The position numbers were made by a program, and so were the translations under genes. The notes beneath the pieces are model-generated. The model was not told the origin of the DNA. It saw nothing but the letters and a program-made list of their open reading frames with translations, and made no database searches. A stretch of 64,000 nucleotides of DNA from Rhizobium leguminosarum bv. trifolii WSM1325 (GTDB taxonomy: Bacteria > Pseudomonadota > Alphaproteobacteria > Rhizobiales > Rhizobiaceae), in the NCBI GenBank assembly GCA_000023185.1, contig CP001624.1, forward strand, positions 496,001 to 560,000, given 5' to 3'. How positions within the stretch are numbered: position 1 is the first letter of the stretch; each line of letters starts with the position of its first letter. This document shows positions 43,788-51,752 of this stretch, piece by piece.

Positions 43788-44996
43788 ATGTCCAGACGTC
43801 TCGAAGATGCGCGCATCCTCATGTACAGCCACGACACCTTCGGTCTCGGCCATCTGCGCCGCTGTCGCGCCATTGCCCATGCGCTGGTCGAGGATTATCG
43901 CGGCCTCAATATTCTGATCATTTCGGGTGCCACCATCGCCGGCGCCTTCGACTACCGGGCCCGTGTCGACTTCGTGAAGATCCCGAGCGTCATCAAGCTC
44001 CGCAACGGCGAATATACCTCGCTCGCCAGCCATATCGACCTGCACGAGACGCTGAAGATGCGCGAATCGAGCATTCGCCACACGGCCGAGACCTTCCAGC
44101 CCGATATCTTCATCGTCGACAAGGAACCGATGGGATTGAAGGGTGAGGTCGAGGATACGCTCGCCTATCTCAAGGCCCGCGGCACCGTCCTGGTGCTGGG
44201 GCTGCGCGAGATCATGGACGCGCCGCATCTGCTCGAGGCCGAGTGGAAGAAGAACAGCGTCATGCAGAAGATCGACCAGTATTACGACAGCGTCTGGGTC
44301 TATGGTCCGCCGGATTTCTACGATCCGCTGATCGGCCTCGACGTCCCGGCCAGCCTGCGCCGGAAGATGGATTTCGTCGGCTTCCTGCAGCGCAGCGTCT
44401 CCAAGGGCAAGACCTCGATCAACGCCCGCAAGGACAATTACATCCTCGTCACCACGGGCGGCGGCGGCGACGGCTCCGATCTCGTCCATGACGTCATGAA
44501 CGCCTACGAGGCCGATCCGACGCTGACGCAAAAGGCGCTCGTCGTGCTCGGGCCCTATATGCCGGCCGCCGAGCGCGCCAAGCTGGTGCAGAAGGGCGAA
44601 GCCATCTCCTATATCGAGGTGATCGAGTTCGACAACCACATGGAAGAGCTGATCGACGGCGCGACCGGCGTCGTTGCCATGGGCGGTTATAACACCTATT
44701 GCGAGATCCTCTCCTTCGACAAGCCAGCCCTCATCGTGCCGCGCGTCAAGCCCCGCGAAGAGCAGCTGCTGCGCGCCCTGCGGGCAAGCGAGCTCGGCCT
44801 CGTCGACATGCTGCTGCCGGATCAGTCGGTCGACCCCACGATCATGGCCGAAGCGCTGAAGCGTCTGCCTTCGCGCCAGCCGCCGTCGAAGAGCGGCGGC
44901 AATATGCGTCTCGAAGGGCTGGACCATATCTCGCAGACCGTCGGCCGTTGGATCGACGGCCGCGGCAGCCACCTTTCCCTCGTCGGCGCGGAATAG
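43788..44996 (+). CDS. MurG-like glycosyltransferase (GT28 C-terminal type), first copy
   Basis: 402 aa from the ATG at 43788, which is best placed for AGAAGGG; an in-frame ATG at 43782 is too close. It starts SRRLEDARILMYSHDTFGLG followed by HLRRCRAIAHAL, the dimer of a GT-B N-lobe. The C-lobe has the glycine-rich LVTTGGGGDG (about residue 225) and VVAMGGYNTYCEILSFDKPALIV split around the donor-binding G-G-x-N-T motif (about 300). It is the first of three glycosyltransferases in the operon and starts about 95 bases after the permease gene. Confidence 0.85.
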   Translation: MSRRLEDARILMYSHDTFGLGHLRRCRAIAHALVEDYRGLNILIISGATIAGAFDYRARVDFVKIPSVIKLRNGEYTSLASHIDLHETLKMRESSIRHTAETFQPDIFIVDKEPMGLKGEVEDTLAYLKARGTVLVLGLREIMDAPHLLEAEWKKNSVMQKIDQYYDSVWVYGPPDFYDPLIGLDVPASLRRKMDFVGFLQRSVSKGKTSINARKDNYILVTTGGGGDGSDLVHDVMNAYEADPTLTQKALVVLGPYMPAAERAKLVQKGEAISYIEVIEFDNHMEELIDGATGVVAMGGYNTYCEILSFDKPALIVPRVKPREEQLLRALRASELGLVDMLLPDQSVDPTIMAEALKRLPSRQPPSKSGGNMRLEGLDHISQTVGRWIDGRGSHLSLVGAE

Positions 44997-45005
44997 GGCA
45001 CGGCC

Positions 45006-46253
45006 TTGCCGCCACGCCGCAAGATCCTCGTCGTGCTGAAGGGCTATCCCCGCCTTTCGGAAACCTTCATTGCCCAGGAGCTGCTCGGCCTCGAAAAGGC
45101 CGGCTTCGACCTGACGCTGATTTCCATGCGCCGGCCGACCGACAAGAAGCGCCATCCCGTGCATGAGGAGATCCGGGCGCGTGTCGTCTATCTGCCGGAA
45201 TATCTGCACGAGGAGCCGATCCGCGTGCTGAAGGGCCTCATCGCCGGCCTCTCCAAACCCGGCTTCCAGGCACTGATGAAACGCTTCCTCGCCGACCTCA
45301 AGCGCGACATCTCCCGCAACCGCTTCCGCCGCCTCGGCCAGGCGCTGGTGCTGGGGCGCGAATGGCCGGATAGGGGCGAATGGCTGCATGCCCATTTCAT
45401 CCACACGCCGGCCTCGGTGACGGAATATGCCAGCATCCTCACGGGCACGCCCTGGACCTGTTCGGCGCATGCCAAGGACATATGGACGTCGCCCGACTGG
45501 GAGCTGAACGAGAAACTCGGCAGCGCCCGCTGGACCGTCACCTGCACCAGGACGGGCTACGACCATATGCGCGCGCTGACGTCACGCAAGGACGCCGTGC
45601 ACTTGAGTTACCACGGTCTCGATCTCGCCCGCTTCGGCCACTTTGCCGGCGAGCGTTCGGACCGGACCGGCAGCGAACCCGACGATCCGGCCTTCATCCT
45701 CAGCGTCGGCCGCGCCGTCGAAAAGAAGGGTTACGACGTGCTGCTGCGCGCACTGGCGCTGCTGCCCGCCGAGCTTCACTGGCGCATGGACCATATCGGC
45801 GGCGGCGAGGAGCTTGCGAAACTGAAGGCGCTGGCCACCGAACTCGGGATCTCCGGCCGCATCGTCTGGAAGGGCGCCATGGCCCAGGAAGACGTGCTCG
45901 ATCATTACCGCCGCGCCGACGTCTTCGCGCTTGCCTGCCGGATCGCCGCCAACGGCGACCGCGACGGCCTGCCGAACGTCCTGGTCGAGGCCTCGAGCCA
46001 GCGGCTGGTCTGCCTGTCGACCGAAGTATCCGGTGTGCCGGAACTGCTGAAGAACAGTGAAAACGGCCTCGTCGTACCGCCAGACGACCCGGCGAAGCTC
46101 GCCGCAGCGCTGGAGGCGGCGATCCGCGACCCGGCACTGCGCAAGCGGCTCGGCGATGCCGCCGAACGCCAGGTGCGCCAATATTTCGACTATCACTCCA
46201 GCATCAGACAGCTCACCGGCCTGTTCGAGGCCGAATGGCAGAAGGCGTCATGA
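45006..46253 (+). CDS. Glycosyltransferase, GT4 family
   Basis: 415 aa starting at a TTG, 9 bases after the previous gene; no ATG or GTG is better. It opens RKILVVLKGYPRLSETFIAQ, the typical start of WcaL/GT4-type sugar transferases. The donor site has FILSVGRAVEKKGYDVLLRA (about residue 235), WKGAMAQEDVLDHYRRADVF (about 290), and GDRDGLPNVLVEASSQ (about 318). It overlaps the next gene as ATGA. Substrate sugars unknown. Confidence 0.88.
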   Translation: MPPRRKILVVLKGYPRLSETFIAQELLGLEKAGFDLTLISMRRPTDKKRHPVHEEIRARVVYLPEYLHEEPIRVLKGLIAGLSKPGFQALMKRFLADLKRDISRNRFRRLGQALVLGREWPDRGEWLHAHFIHTPASVTEYASILTGTPWTCSAHAKDIWTSPDWELNEKLGSARWTVTCTRTGYDHMRALTSRKDAVHLSYHGLDLARFGHFAGERSDRTGSEPDDPAFILSVGRAVEKKGYDVLLRALALLPAELHWRMDHIGGGEELAKLKALATELGISGRIVWKGAMAQEDVLDHYRRADVFALACRIAANGDRDGLPNVLVEASSQRLVCLSTEVSGVPELLKNSENGLVVPPDDPAKLAAALEAAIRDPALRKRLGDAAERQVRQYFDYHSSIRQLTGLFEAEWQKAS

Positions 46254-47395
46254 CGGCACCGCGCATCTTCTTCTACGTCCAGCACCTGCTCGGCATCGGT
46301 CACATCGCCCGCGCCAGCCGCATCGCCAACGCGCTGATCAAGGACGGTTTCGACGTCACGGTCGTGACCGGCGGCCTGCCGGTGCCGGGCTTTCCGGGCG
46401 AAGGCGTAAAGACCGCGGCCCTGCCGGCTGTCGTTGCCAGCAATGCCGGTTTTTCCGGTCTCGCCGATGCCGATGGCCGGCCGGCCGACGAGGATTTCCT
46501 CCATGCCCGCCGCCAGCTGCTACTCGATGCCTTTCATGCCGCAAGGCCCGATGTCGTCATCATCGAAGCCTTCCCGTTTGGCCGGCGACAGATGCGCTTC
46601 GAACTGCTGCCGCTGCTCGAGGCGATCGACAAGGCAGAACCGCGGCCGAAACTTCTAAGCTCGGTGCGCGACATCCTGCAGGAAAACCGCAAGGCCGGCC
46701 GCGACGCGGAGACCGCCACGCTGGTCAAGGATCATTTCGATGCCGTGCTCGTCCACGGCGATCCGGATTTCGTCAGGCTTGAGGACACCTTCCCGCTGAC
46801 GTCAGAGATCGCCGACAGGCTGCGTTATACCGGCCTCGTCGCAGCCCCGCCGGCGCCCGAACCGACCGAGACATTCGACATCATCGCATCGGCGGGCGGC
46901 GGCGCCGTCGGCGCCGCGCTGATCGGCGCGGCAAAGCAGGCGGCAGCGCTGCTGCCCGACGATCTTCGCTGGCTGCTGGTCGCGGGCCCGAACCTGCCTG
47001 AGGCCGATTTCGCCGCGCTGCTGGAGGGCGCGGCCCCGAATGTGACGCTGGTGCGCTTCCGCAAGGATTTTCCCTCGCTGCTTCGCGGCGCCAAGGTGTC
47101 GATCTCACAGGCAGGCTACAACACGGTCGGCGATCTCCTGCGCACCCAATGCCGGGCGATCCTCATCCCTTTCGTCGCCGGCGGCGAGACCGAGCAGACG
47201 GTGCGCGCCGAACGGCTGCAGGCGCTCGGCCTTGCCGATATCCTGCCGGAAACGGGCCTGTCGGCGGGCCATGTGAAAGAGGCGGTCGAAAAGGCGCTCG
47301 CCGCTCAGCCACGGGGGCCGGTCTCGCTCGACCTCGACGGGGCGGAGAAAACCGCCTCCATCATTCGCTCCATGATTGCCGAATCCCTCGCCTAA
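46250..47395 (+). CDS. MurG-like glycosyltransferase, second copy
   Basis: 381 aa from the ATG at 46250, overlapping the stop of the GT4 gene. It opens TAPRIFFYVQHLLGIGHIAR, the same layout as the copy at 43788 (ARILMYSHDTFGLGHLRR), and ends with ISQAGYNTVGDLLRTQCRAI, matching the G-x-N-T donor motif. The two are homologs, separated by the GT4 gene. It may add a second sugar of the same glycan. Confidence 0.85.
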   Translation: MTAPRIFFYVQHLLGIGHIARASRIANALIKDGFDVTVVTGGLPVPGFPGEGVKTAALPAVVASNAGFSGLADADGRPADEDFLHARRQLLLDAFHAARPDVVIIEAFPFGRRQMRFELLPLLEAIDKAEPRPKLLSSVRDILQENRKAGRDAETATLVKDHFDAVLVHGDPDFVRLEDTFPLTSEIADRLRYTGLVAAPPAPEPTETFDIIASAGGGAVGAALIGAAKQAAALLPDDLRWLLVAGPNLPEADFAALLEGAAPNVTLVRFRKDFPSLLRGAKVSISQAGYNTVGDLLRTQCRAILIPFVAGGETEQTVRAERLQALGLADILPETGLSAGHVKEAVEKALAAQPRGPVSLDLDGAEKTASIIRSMIAESLA

Positions 47396-47577
47396 TCCAA
47401 AATTCCTGTGGTATAAGCAATGTTCCGGCGAGAATCGGCACTTTTGCAGCCGGTCCTTTCGCCTTGTTTTCATTGCGATATCGGCGGTCCGGCTGCATGA
47501 TCCTGTCCTTAGAATTCCTCCCCGTCCCGGCGCCCGGACCGCGCCCCCGGAATTTCCCAGCAAGCTGACGGTTAGCC

Positions 47578-50292
47578 ATGGAAAAAAGCCTCGCCCGCTA
47601 CATCTGGAAGAACACGCGGCTGCAGCAGCTGTGGATTCTGGCTGTCGTCGCCGCCTCGATGGTGCCCTACTTCCTGTCCTTCGACCTGCCGAAGCAGATC
47701 GTCAACGGACCGATCCAGGGTGACGGCTTCGAGGGCCCGGGCGCGACGCAGACCTTCATGCACATTGCCTACGACCTGCCTCTGATCGGCCATGTCGAAT
47801 TCTTTCAAGGGTTGCAGCTCAACCGCTTCCAGATGTTGATGGCCCTCAGCCTGGTGTTTCTGGCGCTGGTGGTGCTGAACGGCCTCTTCAAATTCTACAT
47901 CAACACCTATAAGGGCCGGCTCGGCGAGCGCATGCTGCGCCGTATCCGCTTCGAGCTGATCGACCGGGTGCTGCGCTTTCCGCCCATTCACTTCAAGCGG
48001 GTAAAATCGGCCGAAATCGCCACCATGATCAAGGACGAGGTGGAGCCGATGGGCGGCTTCACCGGCGATGCCTTCGTCTCCCCTGCCCTTCTCGGCGGCC
48101 AGGCGATCACGGCGCTCGCCTTCATCATCGTCCAGAATTTCTGGCTCGGCATGATCGCCGCCGGCATTGTCGGCGTGCAGGCGATCGTCATTCCGCGCAT
48201 GCGCAAGCGCCTGCTCGAACTCGGCCGCCAGCGGCAGCTGACGGCGCGCGAGCTCTCCGGCCGCGTCGGCGAAATCGTCGAGGGCATCGGCACGATCCAC
48301 GGCAACGACACATCCAACCTCGAACGCGCCGACATCGCCTCGCGGCTCGGCCGGATCTTCTCGATCCGCTACGACCTTTACCAGTGGAAGTTCCTGGTGA
48401 AGTTCATCAACAATTTCCTCGCCCAGGTCACGCCTTTCCTGTTTTACGCGATCGGCGGCTATCTGGCGCTGCAGGGCCGGCTCGACATCGGCCAGCTGGT
48501 CGCCGTCATATCAGCCTACAAGGACCTGCCCGGTCCGCTGAAGGAACTGATCGACTGGGACCAGATGCGCCAGGACGTGCAGGTGAAGTACCAGCAGGTC
48601 TACGAGCAGTTCAATGTCGAGCCGCTGATCGACAGCCGCATCCAGGAACTCGCAACCGCCCCGGTCGGCGCGCTGACGGGCGCGTTCGTGGTCACCAACC
48701 TGTCGCTCTCAGACGACAGCGGCGCCCGCCTCGTCGACCACGTTTCCGTCGAGATCAAGCCGAACGAGACGGTGGCGATCGTCGGGCCGAACGGCAGCGG
48801 CGCGGAAGCCTTCGCCGAAGCGCTCGGCCGCATGGTCTGGCCAGACTCCGGCCGCATCACCATCGACGGCCGCGATCTCCTCGAGATGCCGGAATCGATC
48901 ACCGGCCGGCGCATCTCCTATGCCTCGTCCGACACCTTCTTCTTCCACGGCACGCTCGCCAGCAATCTGCTCTACGGCCTGAAACATGCGCCGATGACCG
49001 ATCCCGTGTACGACGAGCGGGAAGCGCTGGAGTATAAATGGCATTCCGCCGAGGCGGAGAAGGCCGGCAACCCGACGCTCGACCTCAACAGCGACTGGGT
49101 GGACTACAAGGCCGCCGGCGCCAGCGGGCCCGAGGACATTCTAAAAGCGATCCGCCCGGTGCTCGACGCCGTCCTGATCTCGCAGGACATCCTCGACCTG
49201 GCGCTGCGCTCGACCGTCAACACCGACGTGCATGTGGCGCTCGGCGACCACGTCGTGGCGCTACGCGCCTCGCTCAGGGACCGGCTGCGCGACGAGGGGC
49301 TCGACACCATCGTCGTGCCTTTCGATTTCGATGCCTATAACGCCCAGGCGACGGTCGGCGAGAACCTGCTCTTCGGCACGATGAAGCGGCCTTTGATGAC
49401 CAACCGCAGGCTTGCCGCGCATCCCTATTTCCAGCAGCTCTTCCGTGAGACCGGGCTCAGCACCGATCTCTACGACATGGGCCTCGAGATCGCCGAGAAC
49501 GCGGTGGAACTCTTCCACGACCTGCCGCCGGACCATCCTTTCTTCCAGCAGCTGACCTTCATGACGGCCGACGACATTCCGACCTACCAGGCGCTGCTGC
49601 AGAAGCTGCAAAGCCGCCGCTTCGAGGACGCCACGCCCGAGGAGCGTTCGGCCATCATCCGGCTGAGTTTTGCCTATATCGAGCCGCGCCACCGCTTCGG
49701 CTTGCTGACGAACGAGCTGATGGACAAGATCGTCAGCGCCCGCAAGCAGTTCCACGAGCATATTCCGGCCGATCTCGCCGAGCTGATCGAGCGCTACGAC
49801 GCCGAGCGTTTCACCCCGTCGGCAAGCCTGATGGACAATGTGCTTTTTGGCCGTATCGCCTATCAGCAGGCCGACGCCTCCGACCGCCTCCGCGGCATCA
49901 TGGGCGAACTCTTCGACGCGCTCGATCTTTATGACGACGTGCTGTCGATCGGCCTCGAATTCGACGTCGGCTCCGGCGGCAAACGGCTGACCATGGTGCA
50001 GCGGCAGAAGCTGAACCTGGCCCGCGCGCTGTTGAAGCGCTCGGATTATTTCATCTTCAACCGGCCGCTGTCGGCGCTCGACCAGCGCGTTCAGGATCAG
50101 ATCACCCGCAACATCATCGAGAACCTGCACGAGGAAGGCCATCGGCCGGCGATCATCTGGGTGCTTTCCAATGCCCGGCTGGCGGAGATGTTCGACCGGA
50201 TCCTGCTCTTCGACCGCGGCGGATTGGCGGAAGCCGGAAACTTTCCGGAACTTTCCGAGAAAAACGGGATGTTCAAGGAACTGTTATCGTAA
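47578..50292 (+). CDS. ABC-exporter-like protein with degenerate nucleotide-binding domain
   Basis: 904 aa. Residues about 15-330 are an ABC-exporter membrane domain with six hydrophobic segments (LARYIWKNTRLQQLWILAVV; SAEIATMIKDEVEPMGGF as the coupling region). From about 365 it follows the fold of an ABC ATPase but every catalytic motif is changed: Walker A is GPNGSGAEA (about 403) with Ala for Lys; the signature region is GSGGKRLT; Walker B is YFIFNRPLSALD (about 824) with Asn-Arg for Asp-Glu; the H-loop is LSNARL (about 862) with Asn for His. An insertion of about 300 residues (about 475-775) splits the domain. So it should not hydrolyse ATP in the usual way. It starts 182 bases after the glycosyltransferases and 18 bases before the cNMP-binding protein gene. 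Confidence 0.85.
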   Translation: MEKSLARYIWKNTRLQQLWILAVVAASMVPYFLSFDLPKQIVNGPIQGDGFEGPGATQTFMHIAYDLPLIGHVEFFQGLQLNRFQMLMALSLVFLALVVLNGLFKFYINTYKGRLGERMLRRIRFELIDRVLRFPPIHFKRVKSAEIATMIKDEVEPMGGFTGDAFVSPALLGGQAITALAFIIVQNFWLGMIAAGIVGVQAIVIPRMRKRLLELGRQRQLTARELSGRVGEIVEGIGTIHGNDTSNLERADIASRLGRIFSIRYDLYQWKFLVKFINNFLAQVTPFLFYAIGGYLALQGRLDIGQLVAVISAYKDLPGPLKELIDWDQMRQDVQVKYQQVYEQFNVEPLIDSRIQELATAPVGALTGAFVVTNLSLSDDSGARLVDHVSVEIKPNETVAIVGPNGSGAEAFAEALGRMVWPDSGRITIDGRDLLEMPESITGRRISYASSDTFFFHGTLASNLLYGLKHAPMTDPVYDEREALEYKWHSAEAEKAGNPTLDLNSDWVDYKAAGASGPEDILKAIRPVLDAVLISQDILDLALRSTVNTDVHVALGDHVVALRASLRDRLRDEGLDTIVVPFDFDAYNAQATVGENLLFGTMKRPLMTNRRLAAHPYFQQLFRETGLSTDLYDMGLEIAENAVELFHDLPPDHPFFQQLTFMTADDIPTYQALLQKLQSRRFEDATPEERSAIIRLSFAYIEPRHRFGLLTNELMDKIVSARKQFHEHIPADLAELIERYDAERFTPSASLMDNVLFGRIAYQQADASDRLRGIMGELFDALDLYDDVLSIGLEFDVGSGGKRLTMVQRQKLNLARALLKRSDYFIFNRPLSALDQRVQDQITRNIIENLHEEGHRPAIIWVLSNARLAEMFDRILLFDRGGLAEAGNFPELSEKNGMFKELLS

Positions 50293-50310
50293 TATTCTAT
50301 AGGGGCGGCG

Positions 50311-50862
50311 ATGGTGGGTGTTCCCGATGGGAACGCCTCGGAGTTTGAAGATGCCTGGTCCCGTGGGACCCTGCATCAGGGGATTGAAACGCTCATGCTG
50401 TTGAGAGACGAAGTCGAAATGCTGCGAAGGGTGCCGATCTTTTCAAGGATCGCGCCAGCAAAGCTCAAGCTTTTGGCCTTTACCTCCGATCGCATGACCT
50501 ATAAGGCCGGGCAGGACCTCTTCCATCAGGGCGATGTCGGTGATGCCGCCTATGTCATCCTCACGGGTACGGCCGATATCGTCGTCGCCTCGCCGGCGGG
50601 CGAGATCAAGGTCGCTGACGTCGAACCCAATTCCATCGTCGGCGAAATCGCCATTCTCTGCGATGTCTCGCGCACGGCAACGGTGCGCGCCACCTCGCCG
50701 CTCGAAGTGCTGCGCATCAGCAAGGAGCACTTTCTGAAGCTGCTCAGCGATTTTCCGGAGATGGCCGTGGAAATCATGCGGGTGCTGGCCGACCGCCTGA
50801 ACCACACCACGGCGGAACTGACCGCGGCCCGGGCGGCGAAACAGCCGCAAATGGCGCAGTAA
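50311..50862 (+). CDS. Stand-alone cyclic-nucleotide-binding protein
   Basis: 183 aa. Residues about 40-160 are a cNMP-binding beta-roll: FSRIAPAKLKLLAFTSDRM, DLFHQGDVGDAAYVILTG, and the phosphate-binding cassette IVGEIAILCDVSRTATVRA (about 110-128, with the Glu and Arg that hold the ribose and phosphate). It lacks a DNA-binding helix-turn-helix, so it is not a CRP-type regulator. Its start is 18 bases after the ABC-like gene, so the pair is co-expressed and the protein probably gates that protein or the glycan machinery in response to cAMP or cGMP. Confidence 0.85.
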   Translation: MVGVPDGNASEFEDAWSRGTLHQGIETLMLLRDEVEMLRRVPIFSRIAPAKLKLLAFTSDRMTYKAGQDLFHQGDVGDAAYVILTGTADIVVASPAGEIKVADVEPNSIVGEIAILCDVSRTATVRATSPLEVLRISKEHFLKLLSDFPEMAVEIMRVLADRLNHTTAELTAARAAKQPQMAQ

Positions 50863-50870
50863 AAACGCGT

Positions 50871-51158
50871 TCAGCGTTTCGGCGGCCATTGCTGGGCACC
50901 ATGGAGAAGGCGCAAAATTTCTACCTGTGCGTTTCTGTCGATGCGATAGATCAGCAGAAATGCAGTGCGCGGAATGACCAATTCCCGCGTTCCGTCGAGA
51001 CGGCCACCGCGTCCTGCTTCGGGGTGATCGCCAAGTATTTGGGCTTGATGTCGGATGACATCATCCAATGCGATTGCAGCCTTTGGATTTTCAGCAAAGA
51101 TGTGCCGGATCTGACCTTCCCGATCCAGGAGAGCCTGCTGCAGCCATTTGACGATCAA
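50871..51158 (-). CDS. RelE/ParE-family toxin
   Basis: 95 aa. It begins MIVKWLQQALLDREGQIRHI and contains GRGGRLDGTRELVIPRTAFL then LIYRIDRNAQVEILRLLHGAQQWP, the RelE/ParE pattern. Toxins of this fold cut mRNA on the ribosome or poison gyrase; which applies is not shown by sequence. The start overlaps the antitoxin stop by 4 bases, the classic antitoxin-toxin coupling. It converges on the cNMP-binding gene, whose stop is 8 bases away. Confidence 0.88.
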   Translation of the reverse strand: MIVKWLQQALLDREGQIRHIFAENPKAAIALDDVIRHQAQILGDHPEAGRGGRLDGTRELVIPRTAFLLIYRIDRNAQVEILRLLHGAQQWPPKR

Positions 51159-51619
51159 GAAGCCTTATCTCCGGATTCCAACTGCGCGAACAGTTCGGCC
51201 CGAAGCTTGTCCATTCGCTCTTCGGCCTCCTGCGCACTTATCCAGACAGCGTTCGGATCATCGGCTTCCCGGATCGCCTCCTCGACCTGTTTGCGGAACC
51301 ACTTGTCGTATTCCGCCGCCTCATGAGTACGACGCAGAGCTGCGGCCCGATCCGGCCGCGATGCCGTCTCCGGAGCGTAACCGGCCGCATCGACTTCGAA
51401 CCGCGAGATGCCGACATCCTTGAGATAAGTAACCAAGGTATCCATGCGCTTGAACACGCGCACCTGCCGGCTGCGTTGGGCGGCAAGCGGGCGCTCGACC
51501 TTGCCGTATCGGATGACGACGGACCAGCCGCCGGTCTTGCCAACGACATGCGCGGCATCGACCGATCCTGCTTCGACAAGGCGCGAAAGGGTCGTATGAT
51601 CGATGGTTTCCGCGGTCAT
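51155..51619 (-). CDS. Antitoxin of the RelE/ParE pair
   Basis: 154 aa. The N-terminal 80 residues (VEAGSVDAAHVVGKTGGWSV; RPLAAQRSRQVRVFKRMDTL) form a domain like the ParC/plasmid-addiction group seen in larger antitoxins and may bind DNA. The C-terminal half is helical (DKWFRKQVEEAIREADD, AEERMDKLRAELFAQLES) and should wrap and block the toxin. It is longer than typical antitoxins (80-100 aa). Two AT-rich direct repeats lie upstream. Confidence 0.85.
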   Translation of the reverse strand: MTAETIDHTTLSRLVEAGSVDAAHVVGKTGGWSVVIRYGKVERPLAAQRSRQVRVFKRMDTLVTYLKDVGISRFEVDAAGYAPETASRPDRAAALRRTHEAAEYDKWFRKQVEEAIREADDPNAVWISAQEAEERMDKLRAELFAQLESGDKAS

Positions 51620-51647
51620 GGCATATCCTCGTTCAGGCCGATTAGGA

Positions 51648-51686
51648 TATGCATTTAATTATAGATTGCAATGCATTCAATAATTA
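51648..51686. promoter_or_regulatory. AT-rich direct repeats upstream of the antitoxin gene
   Basis: ATGCATTTAAT at 51648 and ATGCATTCAAT at 51671, 23 bases apart, in an AT-rich stretch 30-70 bases before the antitoxin start. A likely promoter with autoregulatory operator. Confidence 0.4.
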
Positions 51687-51700
51687 GAACCGCGCTGCCC

Positions 51701-51734
51701 GAAAACGAAAGCCTGCATGGTTTTCCATGCAGGC
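51701..51734 (-). terminator. Terminator of the MFS gene
   Basis: Perfect 10-bp stem: GCCTGCATGG (51711-51720) and CCATGCAGGC (51725-51734), loop of four. Read on the minus strand it is followed by TTTCGTTTTC, so it ends the MFS transcript. Confidence 0.75.
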
Positions 51735-51752
51735 CGGTATGTGCAAGTCCGT

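Noticed and set aside
43755..45566. 603-codon open frame on the minus strand
   Set aside because: Antisense to two glycosyltransferase genes; composition is that of a GC-driven shadow and no domain is visible.
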